This document shows positions 46,022 to 57,600 of a stretch of 64,000 bases of DNA, piece after piece; the stretch's first letter is position 1, and each line of letters starts with the position of its first letter. The DNA is from Luteibacter sp. dw_328 (GTDB taxonomy: Bacteria > Pseudomonadota > Gammaproteobacteria > Xanthomonadales > Rhodanobacteraceae). The DNA is taken from contig NZ_JAAVUW010000004.1 in assembly GCF_018449605.1 (NCBI RefSeq), forward strand, positions 372,001-436,000, given 5' to 3'. The position numbers and the translations under genes were made by a program. The notes under the pieces were generated by a model. It had not been told where the DNA came from and made no database searches. It was given only the letters and a program-made list of their open reading frames with translations.

Positions 46022-46882
46022 TCAGTAATTGCGCAGCACGTTGCCCGGCAAAAACTGCCACGTACGCGTGATATACAGCTCGTCCACGCGAGTCTTGTCC
46101 GGCGGGAGGGCGGGGAAGGGGGCGGCGAGGCGCACGATGCGTTGGGCCGCCTCGTCGAGCAGCTTGTGCCCCGAGCTCTTGATCACGTCCATGCTCTTGA
46201 TCGTGCCGTCCCGATTGAGGCCCACCGTGAGCACCAGCTCACCGTAGACGCCCTGGCGGCGCGCTTCGTCGGGATAATTCAGGTTGCCCACCCGCTCCAC
46301 GCGACCGACCCAGCCTTTCATATAGGCCGCGTAGACGTACTCGCGCGTATTGGACGAAATGAATTTCTTCTTCGGGCGCTTCGCGTAGGCCTGCGATTGC
46401 TCGCGTACCTCAGCCGAGAGCTTGGCCATTTCCAGCTTTCGCTGCACGTCTTCGTCGGATATTGGGACCGGGCGTTCCTTCTGCTCGGCCTGCTCCTTCG
46501 TGGAGTCGACGGTGAAACCCGTCTCGCCCGACGTGGTGAGCAACTGGGCGGGCGTGCGTTCGGTTGGCGCTGGCGCCTGGGCGTCCTTGGGCTCCGCGGT
46601 CATGCCCTGGTTGGGGGTCGGCAGGGGACCGGAGACCGGCTCAGACGGCCGGGCCGCTTTGTCCTGGTCGCCGCCGCCGGCATTGCTCGCCTGGGCCAGG
46701 AAGTCGGCTTTGTCCGGTTGTTCCTGGTTGGCGACGTCCACGAGGGTGACATCGAGCGTAGGAACGCTCGGTTTGGGCTTCTCCGCGTCGAAGGTGATGC
46801 CAAGGATGACGACACCGTGCAGCAGCAGCGAAAACAGCAGGGTCGCGCCGAACAGGTCGGCGCCGGTGGTGCGGGTCGTCAT
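46022..46882 (-). CDS. TonB-like energy transducer (TonB3-like)
   Basis: A 286 aa TonB-family protein: N-terminal membrane segment (residues 10-30, LFGATLLFSLLLHGVVILGI), a Pro/Gln-rich periplasmic spacer, then a C-terminal TonB domain from about 200 (VGNLNYPDEARRQGVYGELV, then LNRDGTIKSMDVIKSSGHKL). ATG 46882 overlaps the gshB stop by 4 bp. In P. aeruginosa the gene order tonB3-gshB-pilG is the same, and TonB3 there is needed for twitching, so a pilus role is a reasonable inference. Confidence 0.88.
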   Translation of the reverse strand: MTTRTTGADLFGATLLFSLLLHGVVILGITFDAEKPKPSVPTLDVTLVDVANQEQPDKADFLAQASNAGGGDQDKAARPSEPVSGPLPTPNQGMTAEPKDAQAPAPTERTPAQLLTTSGETGFTVDSTKEQAEQKERPVPISDEDVQRKLEMAKLSAEVREQSQAYAKRPKKKFISSNTREYVYAAYMKGWVGRVERVGNLNYPDEARRQGVYGELVLTVGLNRDGTIKSMDVIKSSGHKLLDEAAQRIVRLAAPFPALPPDKTRVDELYITRTWQFLPGNVLRNY

Positions 46883-47820
46883 CGGGCCTCGATTGCGTCG
46901 AACATCAGCCCCGCGATGTTAATGCCGAACTGGGCATCCAGTTCGCGGATGCATGTCGGAGATGTGACGTTGATCTCGGTCAGGTAGTCGCCAATGACGT
47001 CCAGCCCGACGAAACGGAGGCCGCGACGGACCAGCTCCGGCGCCACCTGCGCCGCGATCCAGCGGTCGCGGTCGGACAGGGGGATGCCCTCACCCCGGCC
47101 GCCGGCGGCGAGGTTGCCACGGAATTCGTCGCCCTGCGGAATGCGGGCGAGCGCATACGGCACCGGCTCGCCATCGATCAGCAGGATGCGCTTGTCACCG
47201 GCGGTGATCTCGGGGATGTACTTCTGTGCGATGGCGAAATGGCGGGCGCCGTCGAGCAGGGTCTCCAGCATGGAATTGAGGTTCGAGTCGCCATGCTTCA
47301 CCCGGAAGATGCCGCGGCCGCCCATGCCATCCAGCGGTTTGAGTACCGCTTCGCCATGCTCGGCGACGAACCGGCGCAGCTCACCGGCGTCGCGGGAGAC
47401 CAGGGTCGGTGCGATGCACTGGGGGAAATCCAGGGCGAACAGCTTCTCGTTGCAGTCGCGCAGGCTGCGCGGGTCGTTGACCACCTTGCAGCCGTCGCGC
47501 TGGGCGCGCTCCAGGACCATGGTGTCGTAGATGAACTGGGAATCGACCGGCGGGTCCTTGCGGGCCAGGACGATGTCGACCTCGGCCAGCGGGCGCCAGG
47601 TGGGCTCGCCCAGCGTGAACCAGCCTGCCGGGTCCTCCTTCACGGTCAGCGGCCGCAGGCGGGCCCAGGCCTCGCCGTCGCGCAGGGCAAGGTCACCCTG
47701 CTCCATGTAGAGCAAGGCGTGGCCGCGGCGAGAAGCCTCCAGCAACATGGCGAAGGTAGAGTCCTTGGCGATCTTGATGGCGCGGATCGGGTCCATCAGG
47801 ACGGCGACGGAGAGCGACAT
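46879..47820 (-). CDS. gshB: Glutathione synthetase GshB
   Basis: GshB joins gamma-glutamylcysteine and glycine with ATP. It is 313 aa from ATG 47820; the frame continues to 47853 but the added residues are not of the family. ATP-grasp features are present: VLKPLDGMGGRGIFRV and RILLIDGEPVPYALARIPQG, ending EINVTSPTCIRELD. Coupled to the tonB-like gene by a 4-bp overlap. Confidence 0.95.
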   Translation of the reverse strand: MSLSVAVLMDPIRAIKIAKDSTFAMLLEASRRGHALLYMEQGDLALRDGEAWARLRPLTVKEDPAGWFTLGEPTWRPLAEVDIVLARKDPPVDSQFIYDTMVLERAQRDGCKVVNDPRSLRDCNEKLFALDFPQCIAPTLVSRDAGELRRFVAEHGEAVLKPLDGMGGRGIFRVKHGDSNLNSMLETLLDGARHFAIAQKYIPEITAGDKRILLIDGEPVPYALARIPQGDEFRGNLAAGGRGEGIPLSDRDRWIAAQVAPELVRRGLRFVGLDVIGDYLTEINVTSPTCIRELDAQFGINIAGLMFDAIEAR

Positions 47821-48079
47821 GGGGGTGTCCCGGGAGAGCAGGAAGAATGCCAAGTCTAGTGGGGGAGGGATCGCAATTTCACAAGGATTTGTCCCTTTAA
47901 GAACAATTCATCTTGACGGCGACCCGGCCAACCATTAAACAGCGAACGGGAGGAACGCCGAAGAGCGGGCCACCGGAGCCCAGGTTCCGGACGACGACCC
48001 AGCGCACGGATAAGCCGGCATGAAACCAGCTATCCTGCGGTGGGATTTGCGGTTTTTTTGTGCGTGCTACGGGGGCGCA

Positions 48080-48481
48080 GTGAACGAAAACGGACGTGGT
48101 ACCGATCTGACCGGCTTGCGGGTCATGGTCATCGACGATTCGAAAACCATCCGACGCACGGCCGAAACCCTGCTGAAGAAGGAAGGCTGCGACGTTCTGA
48201 CCGCAGTCGATGGGTTCGAGGCGCTGGCAAAGATTTCCGACCAGAAACCGAACATCATCTTCGTCGACATCATGATGCCGCGCCTGGATGGCTACCAAAC
48301 CTGCGCGCTGATCAAGAACAACGCCCAGTTCCGCGGGACGCCGGTGATCATGCTGTCCTCCAAGGACGGTCTGTTCGACAAGGCGCGTGGCCGCATCGTG
48401 GGCGCGGAGCAGTACCTTACCAAGCCTTTCACTCGCGACGAACTCCTCGGCGCGATCCATCGCTATGCGACGGCGAGCTGA
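48080..48481 (+). CDS. pilG: Twitching response regulator PilG
   Basis: PilG is a single-domain receiver of the Chp pilus chemosensory system, promoting pilus extension. It is 133 aa from GTG 48080, very close to PilG length; the upstream residues in the same frame are not PilG-like. Features: RVMVIDDSKTIRRTAETLLK, Asp in FVDIMMPRLDGYQTCALIK, and the LSSKDGLFDKARGRIVGAEQ stretch that distinguishes PilG. First gene of the Chp cluster. Confidence 0.96.
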   Translation: MNENGRGTDLTGLRVMVIDDSKTIRRTAETLLKKEGCDVLTAVDGFEALAKISDQKPNIIFVDIMMPRLDGYQTCALIKNNAQFRGTPVIMLSSKDGLFDKARGRIVGAEQYLTKPFTRDELLGAIHRYATAS

Positions 48482-48514
48482 TTCAAATCCGCTTAACGAC
48501 GTCCAGGGGGACGT

Positions 48515-48886
48515 GTGGCAAACATTCTGATCATTGACGACTCGCCCACCGACGTACGCGTGTTCACCACGCTACTGGAGAAGGCGGGTTTTTCCGTCTC
48601 CAGTGTCGACAACGCCGAGTCGGGCATCGACCGCATCCGTGCGAGCAAGCCCGACCTGGTCATCATGGACGTCATCATGCCCGGCATGAATGGCTTCCAG
48701 GCCACCCGAACGCTGAGCCGGGACCCGGCTACGGCGGACGTGCCCGTGGTGATGATCACGACCAAGTCCATGGAGACGGACCGCGTATGGGGGTTGCGCC
48801 AGGGCGCGAAGGCCTTCATCACCAAGCCGGTGAACGAGAAGGAACTGCTCTCGACCATCGCCAGCCTGCTGCCGAACAAGCATTGA
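48515..48886 (+). CDS. pilH: Twitching response regulator PilH
   Basis: PilH is the second receiver of the Chp system, opposing PilG. It is 123 aa from GTG 48515. ILIIDDSPTDVRVFTTLLEK, Asp in VIMDVIMPGMNGFQATRTLS and ITTKSMETDRVWGLRQGAKA fit PilH. Follows pilG by 33 bp; ribosome binding site GGGGGACG. Confidence 0.95.
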   Translation: MANILIIDDSPTDVRVFTTLLEKAGFSVSSVDNAESGIDRIRASKPDLVIMDVIMPGMNGFQATRTLSRDPATADVPVVMITTKSMETDRVWGLRQGAKAFITKPVNEKELLSTIASLLPNKH

Positions 48887-48893
48887 GGGCGCC

Positions 48894-49439
48894 ATGAGCG
48901 AGAACGCGGCACTTACGCCTTTCGAACTGCTCGCCCACTACGAGCGCGCCTGCCTGGCGCATTCGGCCGGCGCGCCCGAACGGGTCGAATCGCTGGGCCT
49001 TTGGCGTGGCATCGGCTTCCGTATCGGTCGCCGTGCCTTCGTCAGCGGTATCGAAGAGATCAACGAACTGCTCGCCGTGCCGCCGCTGACCAACGTGCCG
49101 GGCACCCAGCCCTGGCTGATGGGCGTGGCCAACGTGCGCGGCAACCTCGTGCCGGCGATCGATCTGGGCCGTTTCCTCTTCGACGAACGCACGCCTTCAT
49201 CCGAGCGTACGCGCCTGCTGCTGGTTCGCCAGCACGGCGGCACGGTGGGCCTGCTGGTCGACGAAGTGTTCGGCCAGCGCACCATGGATGAGGCGCAGCG
49301 CGGTACCGGCAGCGAGGAACACGATCCGCGCCTGGCGCGGTTCGTCGCGGAAAACGTACAACTGGGCGAGCAATCGTTCGGGCTTTTCAGCATGAGCCGT
49401 CTGGCTCGTGCGCCGGATTTCCGGCAGGCGGCGCTGTAA
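48894..49439 (+). CDS. pilI: Pilus CheW-like protein PilI
   Basis: A 181 aa CheW-domain adaptor linking PilJ to ChpA. CheW features are clear: GFRIGRRAFVSGIEEINELL, LMGVANVRGNLVPAIDLGRF and GLLVDEVFGQRTMDE. Follows pilH by 7 bp. Confidence 0.93.
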   Translation: MSENAALTPFELLAHYERACLAHSAGAPERVESLGLWRGIGFRIGRRAFVSGIEEINELLAVPPLTNVPGTQPWLMGVANVRGNLVPAIDLGRFLFDERTPSSERTRLLLVRQHGGTVGLLVDEVFGQRTMDEAQRGTGSEEHDPRLARFVAENVQLGEQSFGLFSMSRLARAPDFRQAAL

Positions 49440-49613
49440 AGCGTCTCCACGGGGGACGGGACGGCCGGGTGGCCGCCCCGCAACAGGATCGGCGAGGGCG
49501 GTAAACGCTCTTGCGATGGGAACGGAGGGGCGGCCAGTGCGGCCGCTTCGTCATGCCGACGACCTCATTCGGGGCGCCGGTGACTAGCTTTGCCAGGTTT
49601 GGTCGAGGTGAGT

Positions 49614-51641
49614 ATGAGTACGACAACAGGGGGCGCAGGCCGGGAACGTGGTTACACGATGGTTATCGTGGCCCTGCTTCTGGCTATCGGTTTGGCGTCG
49701 GTCGACTTCTGGTGGCTGAACATCAAGAACGGTGAGGATCGCGAAGCCATCGCGCTGACGACCCAGGTGCAGGTGCTTTCGCAGCAGACCGCGAAGTACG
49801 CACTCGAGGCGTCCGACGGCAACCGCGACTCGTTCCGCGAACTGGCGGCCACGCGCAACACCATCGATTCGGCGGTGCAGCGACTGGTCAAGGGCGATGA
49901 AAAGACCGGCATGCCTTCCTATGCCGAGAACGACGCGACGCCGTCCGGCCGCTCGGTGAGCGCCCTGGCCAACGCCTGGCACCAGCTCGATGCGGATATC
50001 GGCAAGATCCTGTCGAACAAGGACCTGGTCCTGAGTTCCGGTGAACGCGCCGACCTCTTCTCCAAGCAGATGCCACTGCTGAACTCGCGCACGGACGAAG
50101 TGCTGAACATCGTCCAGCAGAAGAACGCTTCCTCGGAGCAGACCTTCACCATCGCCCGCTGGATGCTCATGGCCGATCGCATGATCCGTCGCGTGCAGGA
50201 AATTCTGCAGGGTGGTGATGGCGCGCAGTCTGCGGCCGACGGCCTGTCCCGTGACGCGCAGCTCTACGGTGCGGTGCTCAAGGGCCTGATCGATGGCAAT
50301 GCCGACGGCGGCGTCCATGCGATGACCGACACGAACGCACGCAAGATCCTTGAAGGCATGCAGACCTCCTGGGGCGACCTGGTCGACCCGGTGGCCCAGC
50401 TTGTCGCGGCATCGCCCAACCTGCAGGACGTGAAGCGCGCCGGTAACCAGGCCTCGCTCGACTCGCAGACCGTGTTGCTCCGCGCGAACGAATCCGCGGA
50501 CCAGATCGCCAAGAAGTTCCGTCTCTTCCCGAACGTGGGCTGGGGCCTGGTCGGCGCACTGGCCACGGTGGCCTTCGCGCTGCTACTCGTCTTCACCCTC
50601 GTGCGTGACCAGCGCCAGCGCCTCGAGAGCACGTCCGAACTCAACCAGCGTAACCAGACCGCGATTATGCGGTTGCTGGACGAGATGGGTACGCTCGCCG
50701 AAGGCGACCTGACCATCAAGGCTACGGTGACCGAGGACATCACGGGCGCCATCGCGGACGCCATGAACTCCGCGGTCGACGAGATGCGCAACCTCGTGAC
50801 CACGATTAACGAGACGGCGGTCCGCGTCTCGGCGGCGGCACAGGAAACGCAGGCGACCGCCATGCACCTGGCCGACGCGGCGGAACAACAGGCGCAGCAG
50901 ATCACCTCGGCGACCTCGGCCATTAACCAGATCGCGACCTCGATGGATACCGTGTCGAAGGATTCCGCGGAGTCGGCCGACGTGGCGCAGCGATCGGTGC
51001 AGATTGCATCGCGCGGTGCGGAAGTGGTGCGCGAGACGATTCAGGGCATGGACTCGATTCGTGACCAGATCCAGGAAACCTCGAAGCGAATCAAGCGACT
51101 GGGTGAATCGTCCCAGGAGATCGGCTCGATCGTGGAACTGATTAACGACATCGCCGAGCAGACCAACATCCTCGCACTCAACGCAGCCATTCAGGCGGCC
51201 TCGGCCGGTGAAGCGGGCCGCGGTTTCGCGGTCGTCGCGGACGAAGTGCAGCGCCTCGCTGAACGCTCGGCGAGTGCGACCAAGCGAATCGAAACGCTGG
51301 TGCAGACCATTCAGTCCGATACCAACGAGGCGGTCAGTTCGATGGAGCAGACCACCGCCGAGGTGGTAGCCGGTGCACGACTGGCCGAGGATGCGGGTAC
51401 CGCACTGGGCGACATCGAGCGCGTCTCGAACGATCTGTCGGCGCTGATTCAGAACATCTCCGCGGCGGCACGCCAGCAGTCCGCTGCGGCGACCGACACC
51501 TCGGCAACGATGAACGTCATCCAGGAGATCACGTCGCAGACGTCGTTGGGCGCAAGCCAGACGGCGGAATCGATCGGCAACCTGGCCCAGCTCGCGAATG
51601 ACCTGCGCCTGTCCGTCGCGAACTTCAAGCTGCCGGGCTGA
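49614..51641 (+). CDS. pilJ: Pilus chemoreceptor PilJ
   Basis: PilJ is the chemoreceptor of the Chp system. It is 675 aa from ATG 49614 (GAGGTGAG upstream); the frame is open to 49590. Two membrane segments (about 15-36 and 302-325) flank a periplasmic part built of two PilJ-type helical modules. A HAMP-like region follows, then the signalling hairpin with the conserved tip [20 protein letters not shown] and [20 protein letters not shown]. No NWETF-type C-terminal tether for methylation enzymes is present. Confidence 0.95.
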   Translation: MSTTTGGAGRERGYTMVIVALLLAIGLASVDFWWLNIKNGEDREAIALTTQVQVLSQQTAKYALEASDGNRDSFRELAATRNTIDSAVQRLVKGDEKTGMPSYAENDATPSGRSVSALANAWHQLDADIGKILSNKDLVLSSGERADLFSKQMPLLNSRTDEVLNIVQQKNASSEQTFTIARWMLMADRMIRRVQEILQGGDGAQSAADGLSRDAQLYGAVLKGLIDGNADGGVHAMTDTNARKILEGMQTSWGDLVDPVAQLVAASPNLQDVKRAGNQASLDSQTVLLRANESADQIAKKFRLFPNVGWGLVGALATVAFALLLVFTLVRDQRQRLESTSELNQRNQTAIMRLLDEMGTLAEGDLTIKATVTEDITGAIADAMNSAVDEMRNLVTTINETAVRVSAAAQETQATAMHLADAAEQQAQQITSATSAINQIATSMDTVSKDSAESADVAQRSVQIASRGAEVVRETIQGMDSIRDQIQETSKRIKRLGESSQEIGSIVELINDIAEQTNILALNAAIQAASAGEAGRGFAVVADEVQRLAERSASATKRIETLVQTIQSDTNEAVSSMEQTTAEVVAGARLAEDAGTALGDIERVSNDLSALIQNISAAARQQSAAATDTSATMNVIQEITSQTSLGASQTAESIGNLAQLANDLRLSVANFKLPG

Positions 51642-51645
51642 TGCA

Positions 51646-54600
51646 GTGAGACTTCAAGACCATACCGATTTCACCACGCTGCATTGGGTCAAGGCGGAGC
51701 TCGACGACGCCCTGTCCAAGGCACGCCAGGCCCTCGAGTCGTATGTCGAGGATTCTCGCGACGCCTACGTCATGCACACCTGCGCCGCCGACCTGCATCA
51801 GGTCCACGGCACGCTGCGTATGGTCGAGCTCTATGGCGCCGCGATGGTTGTCGGCGAAATGGAGCAGTTGGTTGCCGCGCTCATCGACGACCGCGTCGCT
51901 CATCGTGATGACGCCTATGCCGCGCTGATGCGCGGCATGATGCAGATGCCCGACTATCTCGAGCGTTTGCAGAGCGGTCATCGCGACGTGCCGATCGTCC
52001 TGCTGCCCTTGCTCAACGATCTCCGCGAGAGCCGTGGCGAGCAGTCGCTGCACGAGTCCGCGCTGTTCACGCCCAACCTCGACACCATGCTGCCGATCGG
52101 TGCACCCGGTGCGAGCGACCCTGCCGTGGCTGAGGCGCATCGCGCCGAGCTGGCCGAGTTGCGCGTGCGTTTCCAGCAGCAATTGCTTGCCTGGTTTCGC
52201 GGGCAGGGTAACGAACGCCAGTTGCTCGGCATGCGGGCTACCCTCGATGCGATCGCCGCGCGTTGCTACACGATCGCCGGCCGTCGCCTTTGGTGGATTG
52301 CCGCCGGCGTCCTCGAAGGTCTCGAGCGCGGCGTGTTGCGTGCCCACGAGAAGGACGTTCGCCAGCTGATCGGTCGTGTGGATCGTTCGATCCGCGAGCT
52401 GGTGGAAGGCGGTGAGGAAGTGCTCCTCACCGGCGAATCCGACGATCTCGCGCGCAAGCTTCTGTACTACGTCGCCCAGGCCAAGACCGGCAGCGACCGT
52501 ATCGAAGAGCTGCGCCAGACCTATCGCCTGGATGGTCTGCTTCCGCGGGCCGCCGAGCTGGAACACGCCCGTGGCTCGATGTCCGGGCACAACCGCGCGC
52601 TGCTGGACACCGTGTCGGCCGCGATCAAGGAAGACCTGCTGCGGGTCAAGGAATCGCTCGATCTTTTCCTGCGTCGTCCCGATGGCGATCCCGCGCAGCT
52701 CGGCCCGCAGGCTGATGTGCTTGACCGCGTCGGTGACACGCTGGGCATGCTCGCCCTGGGCGTACCGCGTCGCGTCGTCGGCGAACAGCGTCGGATCCTC
52801 GGCGAAATCGCCACGGGCCAGCGCTCGCCGGACGAAGAGTCGCTGCTCGACGTCGCGGGCGCACTGCTATACGTCGAAGCCTCGCTGGACGACCACATCG
52901 AACGTCTTGGTGCGGAAGGCGAGGGCGAAACACAGGTTTCCGACTCGGGCCCGTCGCCGCTGCCGCGTAGCGAGGCACGCCACATCCTTTCCACGCTGAT
53001 GCGCGAAGCCACGGCCAACACCTCCAAGGTGAAGGACGCGATCGTCGCTTTCGTGGAATCCTCGTGGGACCACGCTCAGCTCGATGGCACGCCCGAACTC
53101 ATGGGCGAGATCGGCGGCGCCATGAACATGCTGGGCGCTCCGCGTCCGGCCGAGCTGGCCGATGGCATCGGCCTGTTCATTCACCGCGAGTTGCTCGGTG
53201 ACCGGCGCGTGCCCAACAGCGCGCAGATGGATCGCCTTGCCGATGCGCTGGCCGCGCTCGAGTATTACCTTGAGGCGGCACGTGAACATCGCGGCGGCCT
53301 CGAGCACATTCTCGACGTGACCCAGCAGAGCCTGGCCGAACTCGGCTACTGGCCGGTGCCGGTGGTGGAAGCCCCGACGCCCCTGGGCGAAGCTGCCCTG
53401 GAATCGATCGACACCACAGCCATCGAACATATTGCCGTGCCATCGACCAGCGTCGATGCGGGCGAGACGGTCTCGAGTTTCGCCGACACGTTCGACCTTC
53501 TCGACGAGCCGCCCACCCAGGCGGAGATCGAAGCGGCGCAGGCGCATGCCAGCGAAGCCGTGACGCACGACGTGGCAGCCGCCGCGACGGGCGAGGAAGA
53601 CTGGGTCGAGATCGAAGAGGAAGTCGAGCAGGAAGTCGGTGGCAGCGGCAATGCCGAGTTCGCCGGGTTCCAGATCACGGTGGATGGCATCGACGACGAG
53701 ATCCGCGAGATCTTCCTCGAGGAAACCGAAGAAGAGATCGGCAACCTGCTCGCCGCGCAGGAGGCCTGGCTCAGGGATCCGGAGCGGATCGAGGCACTGG
53801 TGCCGATCCGTCGTTCGTTCCACACACTGAAGGGTTCCGGTCGCCTGGTCGGCGCCCGCCTGCTGGGCGAATTCGCCTGGAAGGTCGAGAACATGCTCAA
53901 TCGCGTGCTCGATCACACGATCACGCCGCACGACGGTGTGCAGGCGCTCATCCGTCATGCGGTCGACGCACTGCCTCAGCTCAAGTCCGCACTGGAAGGC
54001 GAGTCCACGCCGGGTGCACCGATCGCCGCCATCATGGAGACGGCCGATCGCCTGTCGATGGGCGACAGCGCCTTCGTCGAAGACATCGCCAAGAGCTCGG
54101 TCCACACGGTTCGCACCAAGGTCAAGCGTCGCGTACCGCGCGACACGATCGCAGCCGTGCCGACGGCGGCTTTCGCCGGTTACGGCCACACGCCGTCGGA
54201 GCCCGTCGAAGCGACACCGATGGATCCGCCGTACGTGGCTCCGCCGCTGCCGCCGGTCGACGCGGTGCTGCTGGATATCCTGCGTACCGAGGTGGCCCAG
54301 TACCTGCACGTGATCCGCGCCAACCTCGCGCTGGCCGGTGACGGCGAGCTGCCGGTGGACGACGGCCTGCTACGCGCCGTGCATACGCTGCACGGTGCCA
54401 TCGGCATGGTCGACATCCCCGTGCTCATCCAGGTGCTCGCGCCGCTCGAAGGGCTGATCAAGCGCGTCCGTGCCAGCGGTGTGCCGCTGCGTCCGGCGGG
54501 CGTCGATGCCCTCACCGACGCGGCTGACCTCGTCGACCATGTCATGGAGCAGTTCGACGCGCCGGATCCGCGCGTGCCCGATGTGTCTGCGCTCGCTGCG

Positions 54601-57600
54601 CAGATCGTCGCGTTGCGTGACGAACAGCCGGAAGCAACCGTCGCTCACATCCTGTACGAGCCGGATCCGCAGCCGCTGGACGATGAAGCAACGACGTACG
54701 CGCCGGTCGCGCACGACGAGACACCGGTGACCTTCGAGGATATCCAGGCTGTCGACGCGTTCGAGGTGGTCGAAGAGCCTGAGATCGTCGACGACATTCG
54801 CGTCCATCACGAGCTTCCTTCGTTCGAAGAAACGCCGGTCACGATCGATAGTCCCCTCGACGCCAACGACTCCTTTGACGACATCACGTTCGATGAGGCT
54901 GAGCTGGAGGCACTGCTGCGCGACACCTCGCCGTCTGCCGGGCATTTGCCGGTAGCCGAAGAGCCCGTCGCCGAGGACGTTCCGGTGGCTCAGGTCTCGC
55001 TCGAGGCTGAGCTCGAAGCCATGCTGGCCGGTGAGCTGGCCGCTCGTGAATCGGCCGCGGCCGAGCACGCGCAGCATCATGTCGTCAGCGACACTTCCAG
55101 CAACGAGACCGAAGAGGCGGAAACCCTCCCGGGCATCGAACTCGATCCGATCGAAACGTCCGACGCGACGGCCGACCTCACCGCCGAGCTGCTCGCTTCG
55201 TTCGAAGGCTTCCAGATCGACAAGCCCGAAGGCGACGTCAAGCCGATCCTCAAGTACGACGCGGAAGAAGATGCCGCGTGGCGTTCGCTTATCGGCGGTC
55301 TTGCCGATGATGCGGCCAGCCCCGAGCAAGACGACGTCGAAGAGGTCATCGACGAGACGGCGTCGGAGGAAGAAGGCTTCCTCGCCGACGAAGCGTTCGC
55401 GCTGGATGCGACGCCTGAGGAACCGATTTCCGCCGAACACACCGAGCTCACCGAGCTGGCCGATATCGACGAGACCGTGGATCCCACGGCCGACGTTGTC
55501 GAACCCTCGGTCGAACCGTCGGATGAGCTATCGAGCGAGCCGGTGGTCATCGAAGACCAGTCGCACGAGCCCGTCGCCGCACCCGTTCACACGCCGGTCG
55601 AGGAGCCCGTCGTGGCCATGGTGCCGGAGCTCTCGCCGTACGCGGATATCGATCCCGATCTCCTCGAAGTCTTCGTCGAAGAAGGACGCGAGATCCTCGA
55701 TCACGCGGATGGCGCCCTTGCCGCATGGCGTATCGAGCCGCAGGTCGCGGAGCACGTAACCGCCCTGCAGCGAGACCTGCACACCCTCAAGGGCAGCGCG
55801 CGCATGGCCGGGCTGGCTGTGGTGGGCGACCTTGCCCATGCCATGGAGGCCCTGCTCGACGCGGTGGCCGGTGGCCAGCGCGACAGCGATCGTGCGTCCA
55901 TCGAAGCGACCGAAGTAGGCTTCGATCGCCTGCACGGCATGATCCAGAGCATTGCACTGGGTCGAGCCATTGCGCTCAACGACGCCGATATCGAGCCGTT
56001 CGCACGCCTCGCCGGTGCACCGATCGCGCCGGATACGCTTACCGCCGAAAGCTACCGCGAAGAGCGCGAAGCCGCGATCATCACGCCCGAGCCTGCACCG
56101 ATCCCCGGCTTCGAACCCCTGGCCGAGGTCGACGCGATTCCCGTCCTCGAGCGCGATCTGCCGGAGCTGCTGCCGGAGTTCGAGGAGGAAGAGCTTCAGC
56201 GTTCGTCGCAGGAACAGATTCGCGTCCGCGCGGACATGCTCGATACGCTGGTGAACCATGCCGGTGAGGTGTCGATCTACCGCTCGCGCCTGGAACAGCA
56301 GACGGCCAGCTTCCGTTCGACGCTCACCGAGCACGAACAGACGGTCAGCCGCCTGCGCAGCCAGCTGCGCATGCTCGAAATCGAAACCGAAGCGCAGATC
56401 ATCGCGCGCTACCACCAGGAGCACCGCGAAACGGGTGCGACGAACTTCGACCCGCTCGAGCTCGATCGCTTCTCGCAGCTGCAGCAGTACTCGCGTGCAC
56501 TGGCCGAGTCGGTGTCCGACCTTGTGTCACTGCAGACGATCCTCGATGAGCTGACCCGTCAGTCCGAAAACCTCCTGCTCCAGCAGCAGCGAGTGAACGC
56601 GGAGCTGCAGGAAGGTCTCATGCAGACGCGCATGTTGCCGTTCGACGCAATGGTGCCCAACCTTCGCCGCACGCTGCGCCAGGCCGCCGGCGACGTCGGT
56701 AAGCGGGCCCAGCTGGTGGTGGAAGGCGCCAACGGCGAAATGGATCGCAACATGCTCGACCGCATCAAGGCGCCGTTCGAGCACATGCTGCGCAACGCGG
56801 TCGCCCACGGCATCGAGTCGCCGGACACCCGCGAGGCCTCCGGCAAGAACCCGGAAGGCACCGTGCGTATCCAGGTGTCGCGCGAAGCGACCGAAGTGGT
56901 CGTTCGCCTGTCCGACGACGGTGCCGGCATGGACCGCGACGCGATCCGCGCCAAGGCGATCGAACGTGGCCTGCTGCGTCCGGAAGCCCGTGTCTCCGAC
57001 GACCAGATCTTCCAGCTCACCCAGGTTCCGGGTTTCTCCACGGCGGAGAAGGTCACCCAGGTGGCGGGGCGTGGCGTCGGCATGGACGTGGTCGCGAACG
57101 AGATCAAGCAGCTCGGTGGCACGTTGGGCATCGAATCGCAGAAGGGTGTCGGCACGACCTTCGTGATGCGCCTGCCGTTCACCCTCGCGGTGACCCAGGC
57201 CCTGATCGTTCGTATCGGCGAAACCAACTTCGCGATCCCGATGACGTCCGTACATGGTGTGGCGCGCGTTGCTCCCAACGAGCTCGCGCACCGCATGGCC
57301 GACGAGAATCCGAGCTTCGATTACCTCGGCGACGACTACACCATCCATGACCTGCCGCAGCTGCTCGGCGTGCATGTCATCGCCTCGCCCGAAGAAGGTG
57401 ATGTCCCGCTGCTGCTCGCCCGTTCGGGCGACCTGCGTGCCGCGATCCGTGTCGATGCCGTGCTCGGCTCGCGCGAAATCGTGGTCAAGCCGGTCGGTCC
57501 GCAGGTCAGTTCGGTGCCGGGTATCCTCGGCGCGACGATCATGGGCGACGGTTCGGTGCTGATGATTCTCGACCTCGCGCCGATGGTGCGCCACGGTGTG

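Noticed and set aside
47914-47942. TTGACG...TAAACA promoter upstream of pilG
   Set aside because: The -35 is good but the -10 matches only half the consensus; not listed as a feature.
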